NCBI GenBank assembly: GCA_002435785.1
Contig: DIUC01000080.1
Location: forward strand, 1 to 37,131
Direction of reading: 5' to 3'
DNA length: 37,131 nucleotides
Source: Saprospiraceae bacterium UBA6168
Lineage (GTDB): Bacteria > Bacteroidota > Bacteroidia > Chitinophagales > Saprospiraceae
Shown: positions 15,780 through 23,934 of the stretch, piece after piece
Position numbering within the stretch: the stretch's first letter is position 1
How the letters are laid out: each line of letters starts with the position of its first letter
Position numbers and translations under genes: made by a program
The notes under the pieces: generated by a model
What the model was told of the DNA's origin: nothing
Database searches by the model: none
What the model saw: the letters and a program-made list of their open reading frames with translations, nothing else

Positions 15780-16736
15780 ATGTGGAACTCATACATAAAA
15801 GGCTTTCATGCCTACCTGCTGCTGGAGCGCTCCATGTCCGGCAATACGATTGAGGCGTACCTCCGTGACATTGGCAAGCTGGTGCAATACCTTGACATAC
15901 AGCGACTTGCCGCTGCGCAAACATTGCCCGAAGGGCAGCCCCCCCCAGCACTGCCCTCCCCCGGTGACCTGAAGCTCACGGACTTTCAGGCCATGCTCAA
16001 ATGGCTCAACGAACTGGGCCTCGACGTGCGCTCGCAGGCCCGCTTGATTTCGGGCATCAAGGCGTTTTACCGATACCTGCTCGTGGAGGACATCCTGGCG
16101 ACCGACCCGACCGAGATGCTCGAAACCCCCAAACTCGACCGGAAGATACCCGAGGTGCTCAACTACGATGAAATCCAGCGGATGCTCGCCGAAATTGACC
16201 ACAGCGACCCGCTCGGGCTGCGCAACCGGGCCATGGTCGAGACGCTCTACGCCTGTGGGCTGCGGGTGAGCGAGCTAATCAACATGCGCATCTCCAACCT
16301 CCATTTCGACGTGGGATTCATCAAGGTGCTGGGCAAAAACGACAAGGAACGCCTCGTACCCATCGGGGAGGAGGCGGTGAAGCACATCAAGTTTTACGAG
16401 GAGGGCGTGAGGCGGAAAATGAAAATCAAGAAGGACAACGAGAACATGCTGTTCCTCAACCGCCGGGGCAGCAAGCTCACCCGCATCATGGTTTTCCTCA
16501 TCGTCAAGGACCTCGCAAAAAAAGCGGGCATCGAGAAGAACATCAGTCCGCACACCTTCCGCCACTCCTTTGCCACGCACCTCATCGAGGGCGGTGCCGA
16601 CCTCAAGGCCGTACAGGACATGCTGGGCCACGAGAGCATCACCACCACCGAGATTTACACCCATTTGGACACCGATTATTTGAAAGAAACGGTGTTGAAC
16701 TTTCATCCGAGGAACGTGGAAATGCGGGGACGTTAG
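15780..16736 (+). CDS. xerD: Tyrosine recombinase XerD
   Basis: The 318-aa product has all catalytic residues of the tyrosine recombinases: Arg162 (ACGLRVSEL), Lys186 (LGKNDKE), His258 and Arg261 (HTFRHSFATHL), His284 (LGHES) and Tyr293 (EIYTH). The N-terminal SAM-like core-binding domain (about 1-110) has an insert around 42-64 rich in Pro (EGQPPPALPSPGD). XerD works with XerC at dif to resolve chromosome dimers. Length and the C-terminal NFHPRN block fit Bacteroidota XerD. Assignment as XerD instead of XerC rests on overall likeness and no partner gene is in view. It is intact, unlike the recombinase remnant at the left edge. Confidence 0.88.
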   Translation: MWNSYIKGFHAYLLLERSMSGNTIEAYLRDIGKLVQYLDIQRLAAAQTLPEGQPPPALPSPGDLKLTDFQAMLKWLNELGLDVRSQARLISGIKAFYRYLLVEDILATDPTEMLETPKLDRKIPEVLNYDEIQRMLAEIDHSDPLGLRNRAMVETLYACGLRVSELINMRISNLHFDVGFIKVLGKNDKERLVPIGEEAVKHIKFYEEGVRRKMKIKKDNENMLFLNRRGSKLTRIMVFLIVKDLAKKAGIEKNISPHTFRHSFATHLIEGGADLKAVQDMLGHESITTTEIYTHLDTDYLKETVLNFHPRNVEMRGR

Positions 16737-16747
16737 TGGGTTGGGGG

Positions 16748-16872
16748 GTTGGCAGTCCTGAGTTGGCAGTTCGACAGTTGGCAGTTGGCAGTCCTGAGTT
16801 GGCAGTTCGGCAGTCAGGTATTGCTACTACGACCCTTACTGCCAACTGATGAACTGATGAACTGATGAACTC
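16748..16872. repeat. Degenerate-word repeat cluster (gttggcagt / actgccaac, gaactgat)
   Basis: A 26-nt unit occurs twice in direct orientation (16748-16773 and 16784-16809). Shorter gttggcagt copies lie between them. The complementary words follow at 16838-16872 as actgccaac and then three tandem gaactgat units. It lies between xerD and the Ig-like lipoprotein gene. Confidence 0.8.
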
Positions 16873-16932
16873 AAAGCTGGTTTGTTAAACTTGGGCAAAT
16901 GCGTCATCTTTGGCGGCGCTTTGCGGAGTTTT

Positions 16933-18699
16933 ATGAAAAAAGGTCTTTTGAAAATAAGAATTATGCCCTTCCCAAGCTGGATGCTGTTGGCCTTGGGGTG
17001 CTTGCTCTTCGGCTGCGCCAACCCCGTACTTCCCGAAGGCGGCCCAAGGGATACTGAACCACCCAAGCTCGACACCCTCCGCTCCACCCGGAACTTCCAG
17101 ACCCGCTTCAAGAAGCAGGACATTGTGCTGGCATTTGATGAATGGGTGGAACTCAGGGACGTGTTCACGCAGGTGGTCATTTCGCCGCCGTTGGCCAAGC
17201 GCCCCAACATCGTGCGGAAGAAAAAAACCATCCAAGTCATTTTCGACAAGGACGAGGTGCTGAGGGACAGCGCCACCTACGTCATCAACTTCGGCCAAGC
17301 GATACGTGACATCACAGAGGGGAACGTGAACCCGATCATCTTCGTCTTTTCCACTGGCGACTACATAGACTCGCTGTCCGTGGAGGGCAAAATCACGGAT
17401 GCATGGACGGGCAAGCCAGTGGACAAGACGCTGTTCATGCTCTACGAGAACCTGGCCGATTCGGTAGTCTATAAGGAGCGGCCATTTTATTTTGCGCTGA
17501 CGGACAAGGATGGCAACTTCAAGCTGAACAACGTGAAATCGGGCCGCTTCAAGGCCGTGGCGCTCACCGACCTGAACCTCAACTACCGTTTCGACAGCGA
17601 TGCCGAGCAAATAGGTTTCTTGGACAGTGTGTTAGTGCTGGGCAGGGAGGTGGTCCTCGATTCGGTGCTGGTGGAAGTGGACTCGGTACAGCTGGATAGC
17701 CTGCCAAGCGACTCATTGTCCATAACCCCTAACGAGTTGGCTGGCACCGGAAAGCCACCTACGCCGCCAGTTCCGAAGGTCAACATCCAGCTTTTCGCAG
17801 CGGATAAGCCCCTGTTTATGCGAAGCAAAGAAGCCACGAAATACGGGCAAGTGAAGCTCACCTTCAACCAGCCGCCGGGCGGGGCGAAGGTCAGTTTCGA
17901 TAGCGTGGGGCAGGTCGCCGTGTTTGAAAACGACAAGGATACGCTGCGGCTCTGGTACCACCACCCCGTGCAGGACACCGCTTGGCGGGTGTACGTGCAG
18001 CGAGATACGAGCGTGGACACGGTTTTGGTGAAAAATGGCCTGCGGGCTGGCTTCCTTGCTGGCGCAAAGCTCACGACCGCCACCAAACAAACTGGGCAAC
18101 CAATAAGACTTACCCCCGGGCAGCCGCTCCGCATCCAGTTCAACCACCCATTGGCCAGCTTCGACATCGCCAATATCCGCCTTCTGGAAGACACCACAAA
18201 GACTGCTGTTCAGCCCCTCCTGGTCATAGATTCCACCGAACAACGGAGCTTGCTCGTCAGTTTTCCGTGGAAGGAGGGCGTGGGCTACGAACTGCAAGTG
18301 CTGACTGGCGGCGTCACCGACCTTTTCGGGCTGCGCAATGCCGACAGCATCGGGCAGAAGCTAACGCTCGGGCTGCGCAAGGATTTTGGCACACTGACCT
18401 TGAAAGTCACGCAATTGGACAATGCCAAAGCTTATGTGATACACCTGCTGGACAAGCCCGATTCCCCATTGCCGCTGCGGAAGTGGACGGTGGCAAATGC
18501 AGCGGATTTTGAGGTAAAACTCGACTTGCTGCCGCCGGCCACCTACACCGTCGAACTAATAGAAGACCTCGACCGAAATGGCCGCTGGACGACGGGCAGC
18601 TATGACCTGCACCGCCAGCCAGAACGCTTCGTGCGCAAGACGCTGGAGGAACTTCGGGCGAACTGGGAGCTGGAGGCGGAGGTGGGGTGGCTGGAGTAA
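16933..18699 (+). CDS. Ig-like domain lipoprotein of the GGPxDT type
   Basis: The frame opens at 16882. I choose the ATG at 16933 (MKKGLLKIRIMPFPSW), which gives a basic n-region, a hydrophobic core and a lipobox (LLFGC); an ATG at 16963 is an alternative. The mature N-terminus, ANPVLPEGGPRDTEPPKLD, is the mark of a common Bacteroidota lipoprotein family. It continues with a bacterial Ig-like (Big_5) domain: FDEWVELRDVFTQVVISPPL, then IQVIFDKDEVLRDSATYVINFG. Later segments (VEGKITDAWTGKPVDKTLF, TDKDGNFKLNNVKSGRFKAVAL) look like a carboxypeptidase-regulatory-type beta-sandwich. The 588-aa product should be an outer-membrane or surface lipoprotein; its partner is unknown. Confidence 0.8.
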   Translation: MKKGLLKIRIMPFPSWMLLALGCLLFGCANPVLPEGGPRDTEPPKLDTLRSTRNFQTRFKKQDIVLAFDEWVELRDVFTQVVISPPLAKRPNIVRKKKTIQVIFDKDEVLRDSATYVINFGQAIRDITEGNVNPIIFVFSTGDYIDSLSVEGKITDAWTGKPVDKTLFMLYENLADSVVYKERPFYFALTDKDGNFKLNNVKSGRFKAVALTDLNLNYRFDSDAEQIGFLDSVLVLGREVVLDSVLVEVDSVQLDSLPSDSLSITPNELAGTGKPPTPPVPKVNIQLFAADKPLFMRSKEATKYGQVKLTFNQPPGGAKVSFDSVGQVAVFENDKDTLRLWYHHPVQDTAWRVYVQRDTSVDTVLVKNGLRAGFLAGAKLTTATKQTGQPIRLTPGQPLRIQFNHPLASFDIANIRLLEDTTKTAVQPLLVIDSTEQRSLLVSFPWKEGVGYELQVLTGGVTDLFGLRNADSIGQKLTLGLRKDFGTLTLKVTQLDNAKAYVIHLLDKPDSPLPLRKWTVANAADFEVKLDLLPPATYTVELIEDLDRNGRWTTGSYDLHRQPERFVRKTLEELRANWELEAEVGWLE

Positions 18700-18906
18700 C
18701 TGGCCATTTCTAACGCCGAACTGTTAAACCTTGTATAGCACTGGTTAAACCCTCGTTAAAGTCTGGTACATCGGGGCAACCACTGACTCTACAAACCGTT
18801 CATTGATAACAAGTTGCAGGGGTTTTTATCAAAAAGTTAATAAAGTACCGCTGTAACAAGGGCGTCAAAATCCGGTCTTAACAATCGCAAGGCGAACAGA
18901 AAATCG

Positions 18907-18914
18907 TAATTTTG
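18907..18914 (+). promoter_or_regulatory. Bacteroidota -7 box upstream of first ompH
   Basis: TAATTTTG matches TAnnTTTG and lies 43 nt before the ATG at 18958. No convincing TTG is present about 20 nt further upstream. The rest of 18700-18957 shows only AT-rich sequence. Confidence 0.4.
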
Positions 18915-18957
18915 ACGGCGTTCTTCATTTAAAATCAAAATCAAAAAAAAATCAATC

Positions 18958-19473
18958 ATGCTAAAGAACAGTTTTTTCGCAATCCTATTCATCGTTGCCT
19001 TTGCCTTCAGCGCAACGGCACAACGCATTGCTTACGTGGACGTGAAGGTCATCCTGGAAAGCATTGGTGAATACCAAAAAGCACAGGACGAGCTTGACAA
19101 AGTGGCTGCCACTTGGCGTCAGGAAATCGCCCAAGAGTACGACAACATCAAGGGCCAGTACAACCGCTACCAGGCCGAGCAGGTACTGATGAGCGATGAT
19201 GCCCGCCGGAAGAAGGAAGACGAAATCATGGAAATGGAAAAGAAAGTCCGGGAGCTTCAAAAGGACAAGTTCGGACCGGACGGCGCTCTTTTCCAACGCC
19301 GCAAGGAACTCGTGCAGCCCATCCAGGACCGGGTATACGCCGCCATTGAGGACTATGCGAGCGACAGGGGCTACGACTTCATCTTCGACAAAAGCAGCTC
19401 CGCCGGGATGCTCTTCGCCAGCCCCAGCTACGACAAGACCAACGACGTGCTGGACAGGCTGAAGCGGAAATAA
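18958..19473 (+). CDS. OmpH/Skp-family periplasmic chaperone (copy 1)
   Basis: The 171-aa product has a cleavable signal peptide (MLKNSFFAILFIVAFAFSATAQ) followed by RIAYVDVKVILESIGEYQKA, the conserved Skp opening. A long charged helix (about 45-125) forms the tentacle-like coiled coil (RRKKEDEIMEMEKKVRELQK). It closes with GYDFIFDKSSSAGMLFASPSYDKTNDVL, the conserved C-terminal strand block. Skp-type chaperones hold unfolded outer-membrane proteins in the periplasm and pass them to the BAM machinery. A second OmpH gene follows after a hairpin, as is usual in Bacteroidota, often near bamA, which is not in this window. Confidence 0.92.
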   Translation: MLKNSFFAILFIVAFAFSATAQRIAYVDVKVILESIGEYQKAQDELDKVAATWRQEIAQEYDNIKGQYNRYQAEQVLMSDDARRKKEDEIMEMEKKVRELQKDKFGPDGALFQRRKELVQPIQDRVYAAIEDYASDRGYDFIFDKSSSAGMLFASPSYDKTNDVLDRLKRK

Positions 19474-19476
19474 TTC

Positions 19477-19593
19477 GATTGCGGATTTTGGATTGCGGAA
19501 TGCGGATTGGGAGCGATGTTTAAATGGAATATTTGAAGTCCCGAATTAAGCTGCCAGCCCAATCCGAAATCCGAAATCCCAGAATCCGAAATC
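19477..19593. repeat. Degenerate-word hairpin (gattgcgga / tccgaaatc)
   Basis: The left arm 19477-19511 is made of gattgcgga and gattttgg variants, and the right arm 19558-19593 of aatccgaaatcc variants; they pair over about 35 positions with scattered mismatches. It lies between the two ompH genes and just before the promoter of the second. Confidence 0.8.
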
Positions 19594-19595
19594 AA

Positions 19596-19620
19596 TTGGC
19601 CAACCTTTTTGCTAATTTTG
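19596..19620 (+). promoter_or_regulatory. Promoter of second ompH
   Basis: The -7 box TAATTTTG at 19613-19620 matches TAnnTTTG. A TTG at 19596-19598 lies only 14 nt upstream, shorter than the usual spacing. It is followed by the start codon at 19681. Confidence 0.45.
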
Positions 19621-19680
19621 CGCACTATTCCATACGGAAAACCCGCTGCAACGGCGAAAGCGCCGGAGGCGAGGCATACC

Positions 19681-20220
19681 ATGAAAAATTTTACAACAAA
19701 AATGATTAAGACTTTCGTCAAAGCAGGTGTATTTACCGCCATGCTCGTTTGCTTCGCCAACGTAGCGCAAGCACAAAAATTCGGCTACGTCAACTCTGGT
19801 GCCATCCTTAGCGAATTGCCAGAGATGAAACAGTTGCAATCTACCTTAAAGGCTTATGAAACCATCTTGAAAAAAGACGGCGAAGCCAAAGTTGCTGCCT
19901 TTCAGGCCAAACAGGAGGCAGCCGCACAGAAGAAGCAACGGGGCGAGATGACGCCAAAAGAAGAGGAAACCGTATCAGCGGAACTTCAAAAAATGCAGGA
20001 AGACCTCTATGCCTACGGCCAAAAAATGGAGTCTGACATGGCTGCCAAACAGCAAAAGGAAATGGAACCAGTCCTCACCAAGGTCAACACCGCCATTCAG
20101 GACGTGGCCAAGGAAGGCAATTTCCAGTACATCTTCGATGCCCAGTCCGGTGTGATTTTGTACGCCGACGAGTCCACCGATGTGACCAAGCTGGTGAAGG
20201 CAAAGCTGGGAATCCAGTAA
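19681..20220 (+). CDS. OmpH/Skp-family periplasmic chaperone (copy 2)
   Basis: The ATG at 19681 (MKNFTTKMIKTFVKAGVF) gives a proper signal peptide ending AQAQ; the frame upstream to 19609 is untranslated leader. The 179-aa product has the Skp opening KFGYVNSGAILSELPEM, a long Lys/Gln/Glu-rich helical arm (about 55-130) and the closing block NFQYIFDAQSGVILYADESTDVTKLV. It is more basic and Gln-rich in the arm than copy 1. Both should act as periplasmic holdases for outer-membrane proteins. It has its own TAnnTTTG promoter, and a strong terminator follows at 20275. Confidence 0.92.
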   Translation: MKNFTTKMIKTFVKAGVFTAMLVCFANVAQAQKFGYVNSGAILSELPEMKQLQSTLKAYETILKKDGEAKVAAFQAKQEAAAQKKQRGEMTPKEEETVSAELQKMQEDLYAYGQKMESDMAAKQQKEMEPVLTKVNTAIQDVAKEGNFQYIFDAQSGVILYADESTDVTKLVKAKLGIQ

Positions 20221-20274
20221 TAATTACAGGGTTTCGAGGCTGGCATTTGCCACCATTACTCGAACAGCAACAAG

Positions 20275-20312
20275 AAAAGCGGGGCAGCCGAAGGGCTTGC
20301 CCCGCTTTTTTT
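20275..20312 (+). terminator. Intrinsic terminator after ompH
   Basis: The arms aaaagcggggca (20275-20286) and tgccccgctttt (20298-20309) pair perfectly and run into a T tract. It closes the ompH transcript and directly precedes the mtaB promoter. Confidence 0.85.
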
Positions 20313-20341
20313 GTCCAAAAACCATTACCTCGGTATCTTTG
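20311..20341 (+). promoter_or_regulatory. Promoter of mtaB
   Basis: TTG at 20311-20313, a 20-nt gap, then TATCTTTG at 20334-20341 fit the Bacteroidota TTG / TAnnTTTG pattern. The start codon lies 80 nt downstream at 20422. Confidence 0.6.
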
Positions 20342-20421
20342 CGCTCCGGCAAAGGTGGAAAAACGCACCAACCCCACCCTTTGCCATCCGCCTGGAGGGC
20401 GGCAAGCAACAATCCAAAAAT

Positions 20422-21768
20422 ATGGCAACGCCAAAATCCGTCGCATTCCATACCCTCGGCTGCAAGCTGAACTACTCGGAGACTTCCAGCATCGGCAGGC
20501 TCTTCGAGGATGCCGGCTACTCAGAAGTGGACTTCGAGGCCGGGGCCGACATCTACGTCATCAACACCTGCTCGGTGACGGACTTCGCCGACCGCAAGTG
20601 CCGCCAAATCGTGAGGCGGGCACTGCGCAAATCCCCGAACGCCAATGTGGTCGTCGTCGGCTGCTACGCACAGCTAAAGCCCCAGGAAATCGCCGAGATA
20701 CCTGGCGTTGACCTCGTGCTGGGCGCATCGGAGAAGTTCCGAATCCTCGACTTTGTGGACAACCTGAGCAAAGCGCCCGGCAAGGGCATGGTGCAGGCGG
20801 GCGAGGTCAAGGAGGCCAATACCTTCACCCATGCTTTCAGCTTTGGCGACCGTACCCGCTCCTTCCTCAAGGTGCAGGACGGCTGCGACTACAAATGCAC
20901 CTTCTGCACCATTCCGCTCGCCCGTGGTGCCAGCCGCAGCGATACCGTGGAGAGCGTGGTGGCCAATGCCCAAAAAATAGCGGACATGGGCGTGAAGGAG
21001 GTCGTCTTGACTGGCGTCAATATTGGCGACTTTGGCAATGGCACGGAGGTCATAGAGGGCATGAAGCCAAAAAAGGAGGCACTTTTTATTGATTTGATAA
21101 AGGAATTGGACAAGGTGGAGGGCATTGAGCGGTTCCGCATTTCGAGCATCGAGCCGAACTTGTGCAACGAGGAAATTATCGAGTTCGTGGCACAGAGCGA
21201 GCGATTCATGCCGCACTTCCACATGCCCCTCCAGAGCGGCAACAACAAGCAACTGGCAGCCATGCGCCGCCGCTACCGCCGGGAGTTGTATGCCGAGCGG
21301 GTGGCCCTCATCAAGGCACGGATGCCGCACTGCTGTATCGGGGTGGACGTTATCGTGGGCTTCCCCGGCGAAACGGACGAGGACTTTCTGGAGACCTACC
21401 GCTTCCTCAACGAACTCGACGTGTCGTACCTGCACGTGTTCACCTACTCGGAGCGCCCTAACACGCCTGCCGCCGAAATGGCCGACCCCGTGCCGGTGCA
21501 AACCCGGCGCAAGCGCAACGAGATGCTCACCATTTTGTCCGAAAAAAAGAAGCGCCATTTTTACCAAAACCATTTGGGGGAAACGAGGTTGGTGCTTTTT
21601 GAAAAAAGCGCAGCACCGGGCCACATGTCTGGCTTTACGGACAATTACGTGCGGGTCGACCTGCCCTTTGACGAAGCAGCCATCAACACCATACAGCCCG
21701 TGCAGCTCAATGCCATCAATGCCGAGGGGCTGGTGGAGGTGCTGGAGAACGAAGCGGTCAGGGGATGA
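20422..21768 (+). CDS. mtaB: tRNA threonylcarbamoyladenosine methylthiotransferase MtaB
   Basis: The ATG at 20422 (MATPKSVAFHTLGCKLN) is chosen because the family begins with this block; the longer frame from 20311 runs over the promoter. The 448-aa product is a radical-SAM methylthiotransferase. The N-terminal UPF0004 domain has cluster cysteines in LGCKLNYSE, NTCSVT and VGCYAQ. The radical-SAM cluster is CDYKCTFCTIP near 150-160. The C-terminus is TRAM-like. MtaB converts t6A37 to ms2t6A37 in tRNAs reading ANN codons. HTLGCKLN and the lengths of the segments fit MtaB better than MiaB or RimO. All key cysteines are present. Confidence 0.9.
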   Translation: MATPKSVAFHTLGCKLNYSETSSIGRLFEDAGYSEVDFEAGADIYVINTCSVTDFADRKCRQIVRRALRKSPNANVVVVGCYAQLKPQEIAEIPGVDLVLGASEKFRILDFVDNLSKAPGKGMVQAGEVKEANTFTHAFSFGDRTRSFLKVQDGCDYKCTFCTIPLARGASRSDTVESVVANAQKIADMGVKEVVLTGVNIGDFGNGTEVIEGMKPKKEALFIDLIKELDKVEGIERFRISSIEPNLCNEEIIEFVAQSERFMPHFHMPLQSGNNKQLAAMRRRYRRELYAERVALIKARMPHCCIGVDVIVGFPGETDEDFLETYRFLNELDVSYLHVFTYSERPNTPAAEMADPVPVQTRRKRNEMLTILSEKKKRHFYQNHLGETRLVLFEKSAAPGHMSGFTDNYVRVDLPFDEAAINTIQPVQLNAINAEGLVEVLENEAVRG

Positions 21769-21825
21769 TTTTTTGTCACAAAGGCATCCTTGTCTTTTCA
21801 AGTCGAACATCTCCGAACCAAGCGC

Positions 21826-21833
21826 TACATTTG
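21826..21833 (+). promoter_or_regulatory. -7 box upstream of DUF4129 gene
   Basis: TACATTTG matches TAnnTTTG and lies 18 nt before the ATG at 21852. No TTG was found at the normal spacing, so a read-through transcript from mtaB is equally possible. Confidence 0.4.
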
Positions 21834-21851
21834 GACTTCACAAAACTGCCA

Positions 21852-22580
21852 ATGCCCCGTTTTTTCATCGTCCTACTTTCCATCCTGTTCACGCTCGCTG
21901 TACTTCATGCACAGGAGGGCGAGCAGTTGCCACCCCCTACCGCAGATGAGGTCTATGCCAAGAAAAGCATCGAGCGCCATGATTTCGATGAGAAAAAATG
22001 GACGGTGCTGAAGGAGGGCATTGACTATTCCATTTCCAAAGAAAAAAAGAGAAAAGAGAAGGCCAAAAAGGAACAAAAGGAAGTGGAATTGCCGAGCGAA
22101 GGACTTACTGGGCTGGGACCGGTTCTGAAAATCATTGGCATCGTCGTGCTGGTGGGCCTGCTGGTACTGCTGATTGTGAAAATGGCTGGGGGTGAAAGCC
22201 TTTTTGGCCCAAAAAACAGCAAGCTGAAGCCCGCCGTCAGCCAAGCCGAATTGGACGAAATCGAGGAAAACCTCCATGAAGCCGAACTGCAAGACCCCAT
22301 CCAGCGGGCCATTGCCGGAGGCGACTACCCCATGGCCGTGCGGCTGTACTACTTGGCGGTGCTGAAAGCGCTTTCGGTAAAAAACCATATCCGCTGGAAA
22401 CGGGACAAGACCAATGGGGCCTACCTTCGTGAGTTGGCGGGTTCACCGCTGTTCGGCACGGTGCAGGAGGTCACGCTGGCTTTCGAGCGGGTCTGGTACG
22501 GGAAGGTGACGTTGGACAAGCGGGATTTTGAGCAATTGGAAATAAAAATGAAAAAAGCGGTGGCCACTGCCAGCGCCTAA
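21852..22580 (+). CDS. DUF4129 domain membrane protein
   Basis: The ATG at 21852 (MPRFFIVLLSILFTLAVLHAQ) gives a signal peptide. The 242-aa product then has a charged, Lys/Glu-rich segment (SKEKKRKEKAKKEQKEVE), one membrane helix (about 95-115, LKIIGIVVLVGLLVLLIVKM) and a C-terminal DUF4129 domain: DYPMAVRLYYLAVLKAL, RWKRDKTNGAYLREL, FERVWYGK. DUF4129 proteins usually belong to gene groups with MoxR ATPases, DUF58 and DUF4350 proteins; the next gene is a DUF4350 protein. The short gap of 18 nt suggests one operon. Function of the group is not settled. Confidence 0.82.
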   Translation: MPRFFIVLLSILFTLAVLHAQEGEQLPPPTADEVYAKKSIERHDFDEKKWTVLKEGIDYSISKEKKRKEKAKKEQKEVELPSEGLTGLGPVLKIIGIVVLVGLLVLLIVKMAGGESLFGPKNSKLKPAVSQAELDEIEENLHEAELQDPIQRAIAGGDYPMAVRLYYLAVLKALSVKNHIRWKRDKTNGAYLRELAGSPLFGTVQEVTLAFERVWYGKVTLDKRDFEQLEIKMKKAVATASA

Positions 22581-22598
22581 CTCAATCACACCACATCC

Positions 22599-23870
22599 GT
22601 GGCGAATAAACAGACACCATATTTTGTTGGCGCATTGGTACTGCTGTTGGTGGTGCTGCTCTATTTTTTTTGGGACGGCGGCAAAGGCAATTACAGTTGG
22701 CGAGAGCACTATGACCCCAACAGTAAAGACCCCTACGGTACCTACCTCGTGCGCAACCTCCTCGAAACCTACTTTCCCGGCCAGCCATTCAAAGTAGTGA
22801 AGGACAGCATCGGCGAGCAGCTCGATTCTGGCAGCTTTGTTTACGTCGGCACCCAGTTTTCGCTCGACTCGCAGGCACTCGACCAGTTGCTCCGCTTCGT
22901 GGAACGGGGCAACCGTGCCTTCATCGCCTGCCCCTACATCCCACAAGCCTTGCTGGATTCATTGGACGATGGCACCTGCGGTGATTATGGCGCTTACGGA
23001 GCGGACACGGTATTTCACGAAACCTTCCATCAAATCCCGGACACGGTGGCATACATGAACTTCCTGCACCCATCGTTGGCCGATACGGCCCCGTACCAAA
23101 TAAAACGCCTGTTCCTGCGCCAAACCATCGAACACGCATGGGACTTCGTGCCGAACGAATATCGTTGCGAAGCGCAAACAACCTTCACCACGCTCGGTCT
23201 CATCAACGACGAGCACGCCAATTTTGTGAGCGCCGCCTACGGCAATGGGGAGTTCCTGCTGCACACCACGCCCTTGGCCTTCACCAACCTTTACCTTATG
23301 GAGAAGCGGGGGCTGGAATACGCCTCTAAAGCCTTTTCGCACCTGGGCGCTGGCCCGATTTACTGGGACGAGCGGCGTTACGACCCCTTCGACGATGCGG
23401 CTGGCAATGGCGGCAGCCCTGAAAAGCAAAGCCCGCTGAGGTACATTCTGTCGCAGCCGCCGCTGGCCTGGGCTTGGTATATTCTACTGGGGATGGCCGT
23501 GCTGTACCTCGTTTTCCGGGCGAAACGGCGGCAACGGGTGATACCTGTGCTGGAGCGGAATGCAAACACTTCTTTGGAGTTCATCGGCACCATCGGGAGG
23601 TTGTTTTTCATACAAAACAACCACCGCCAACTCGCTGCCCAGAAGATGCGGCTCTTCCTGATTTTCGTGCGGGAACGCTACCACCTGCACACCAAGGAGC
23701 TGAACGAAGCATTCACGAAGGGCCTCGCCGTTCGCTCCGATGTGCCGGAGGAGCATATCACCAAAATCATCAACCTGCACCGCAACATCACCAGCTCTGG
23801 TTTTCTTTCGGATACCACTTTGGTTGATTTCCACCGACTCTTGGAGCGGTTTTATCGGGAATGCAAGTAG
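22599..23870 (+). CDS. DUF4350 domain membrane protein
   Basis: It starts at a GTG (22599) 18 nt after the DUF4129 gene. The 423-aa product has one N-terminal membrane helix (about 8-25, FVGALVLLLVVLLYFFW). An extracytoplasmic DUF4350 domain follows (DPYGTYLVRNLLETYF, YVGTQFSLDSQALDQLLRFVERGNRAFIAC), resembling a GATase-like alpha/beta fold. A second helix lies near 290-310 (WAWYILLGMAVLYLVFRA) and precedes a cytoplasmic helical C-terminus. This matches proteins paired with DUF4129 and MoxR in Bacteroidota. Here the MoxR/DUF58 members are absent and the next gene is convergent. A hairpin at 23870-23930 overlaps the stop and may end the transcript. Confidence 0.8.
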   Translation: MANKQTPYFVGALVLLLVVLLYFFWDGGKGNYSWREHYDPNSKDPYGTYLVRNLLETYFPGQPFKVVKDSIGEQLDSGSFVYVGTQFSLDSQALDQLLRFVERGNRAFIACPYIPQALLDSLDDGTCGDYGAYGADTVFHETFHQIPDTVAYMNFLHPSLADTAPYQIKRLFLRQTIEHAWDFVPNEYRCEAQTTFTTLGLINDEHANFVSAAYGNGEFLLHTTPLAFTNLYLMEKRGLEYASKAFSHLGAGPIYWDERRYDPFDDAAGNGGSPEKQSPLRYILSQPPLAWAWYILLGMAVLYLVFRAKRRQRVIPVLERNANTSLEFIGTIGRLFFIQNNHRQLAAQKMRLFLIFVRERYHLHTKELNEAFTKGLAVRSDVPEEHITKIINLHRNITSSGFLSDTTLVDFHRLLERFYRECK

Positions 23871-23930
23871 GGTATTGGGTATCGGGGTATTTTGGCAGAG
23901 ACCAAGAATATCCAATTATCCCAATATCCC
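23870..23930. repeat. Degenerate-word hairpin (gggtattgggtat / atatcccaat)
   Basis: The left arm at 23870-23893 and right arm at 23907-23930 pair at about 17 of 24 positions, with gggtattgg-type words. It lies between two convergent stop codons and may act as a bidirectional terminator. Confidence 0.65.
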
Positions 23931-23934
23931 AATC

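Noticed and set aside
16748..16872. CRISPR-like array
   Set aside because: The repeat units are short, degenerate and without regular unique spacers; no cas genes are present.
20674..21810. 378-aa minus-strand frame opposite mtaB
   Set aside because: Shadow of mtaB; no family blocks.
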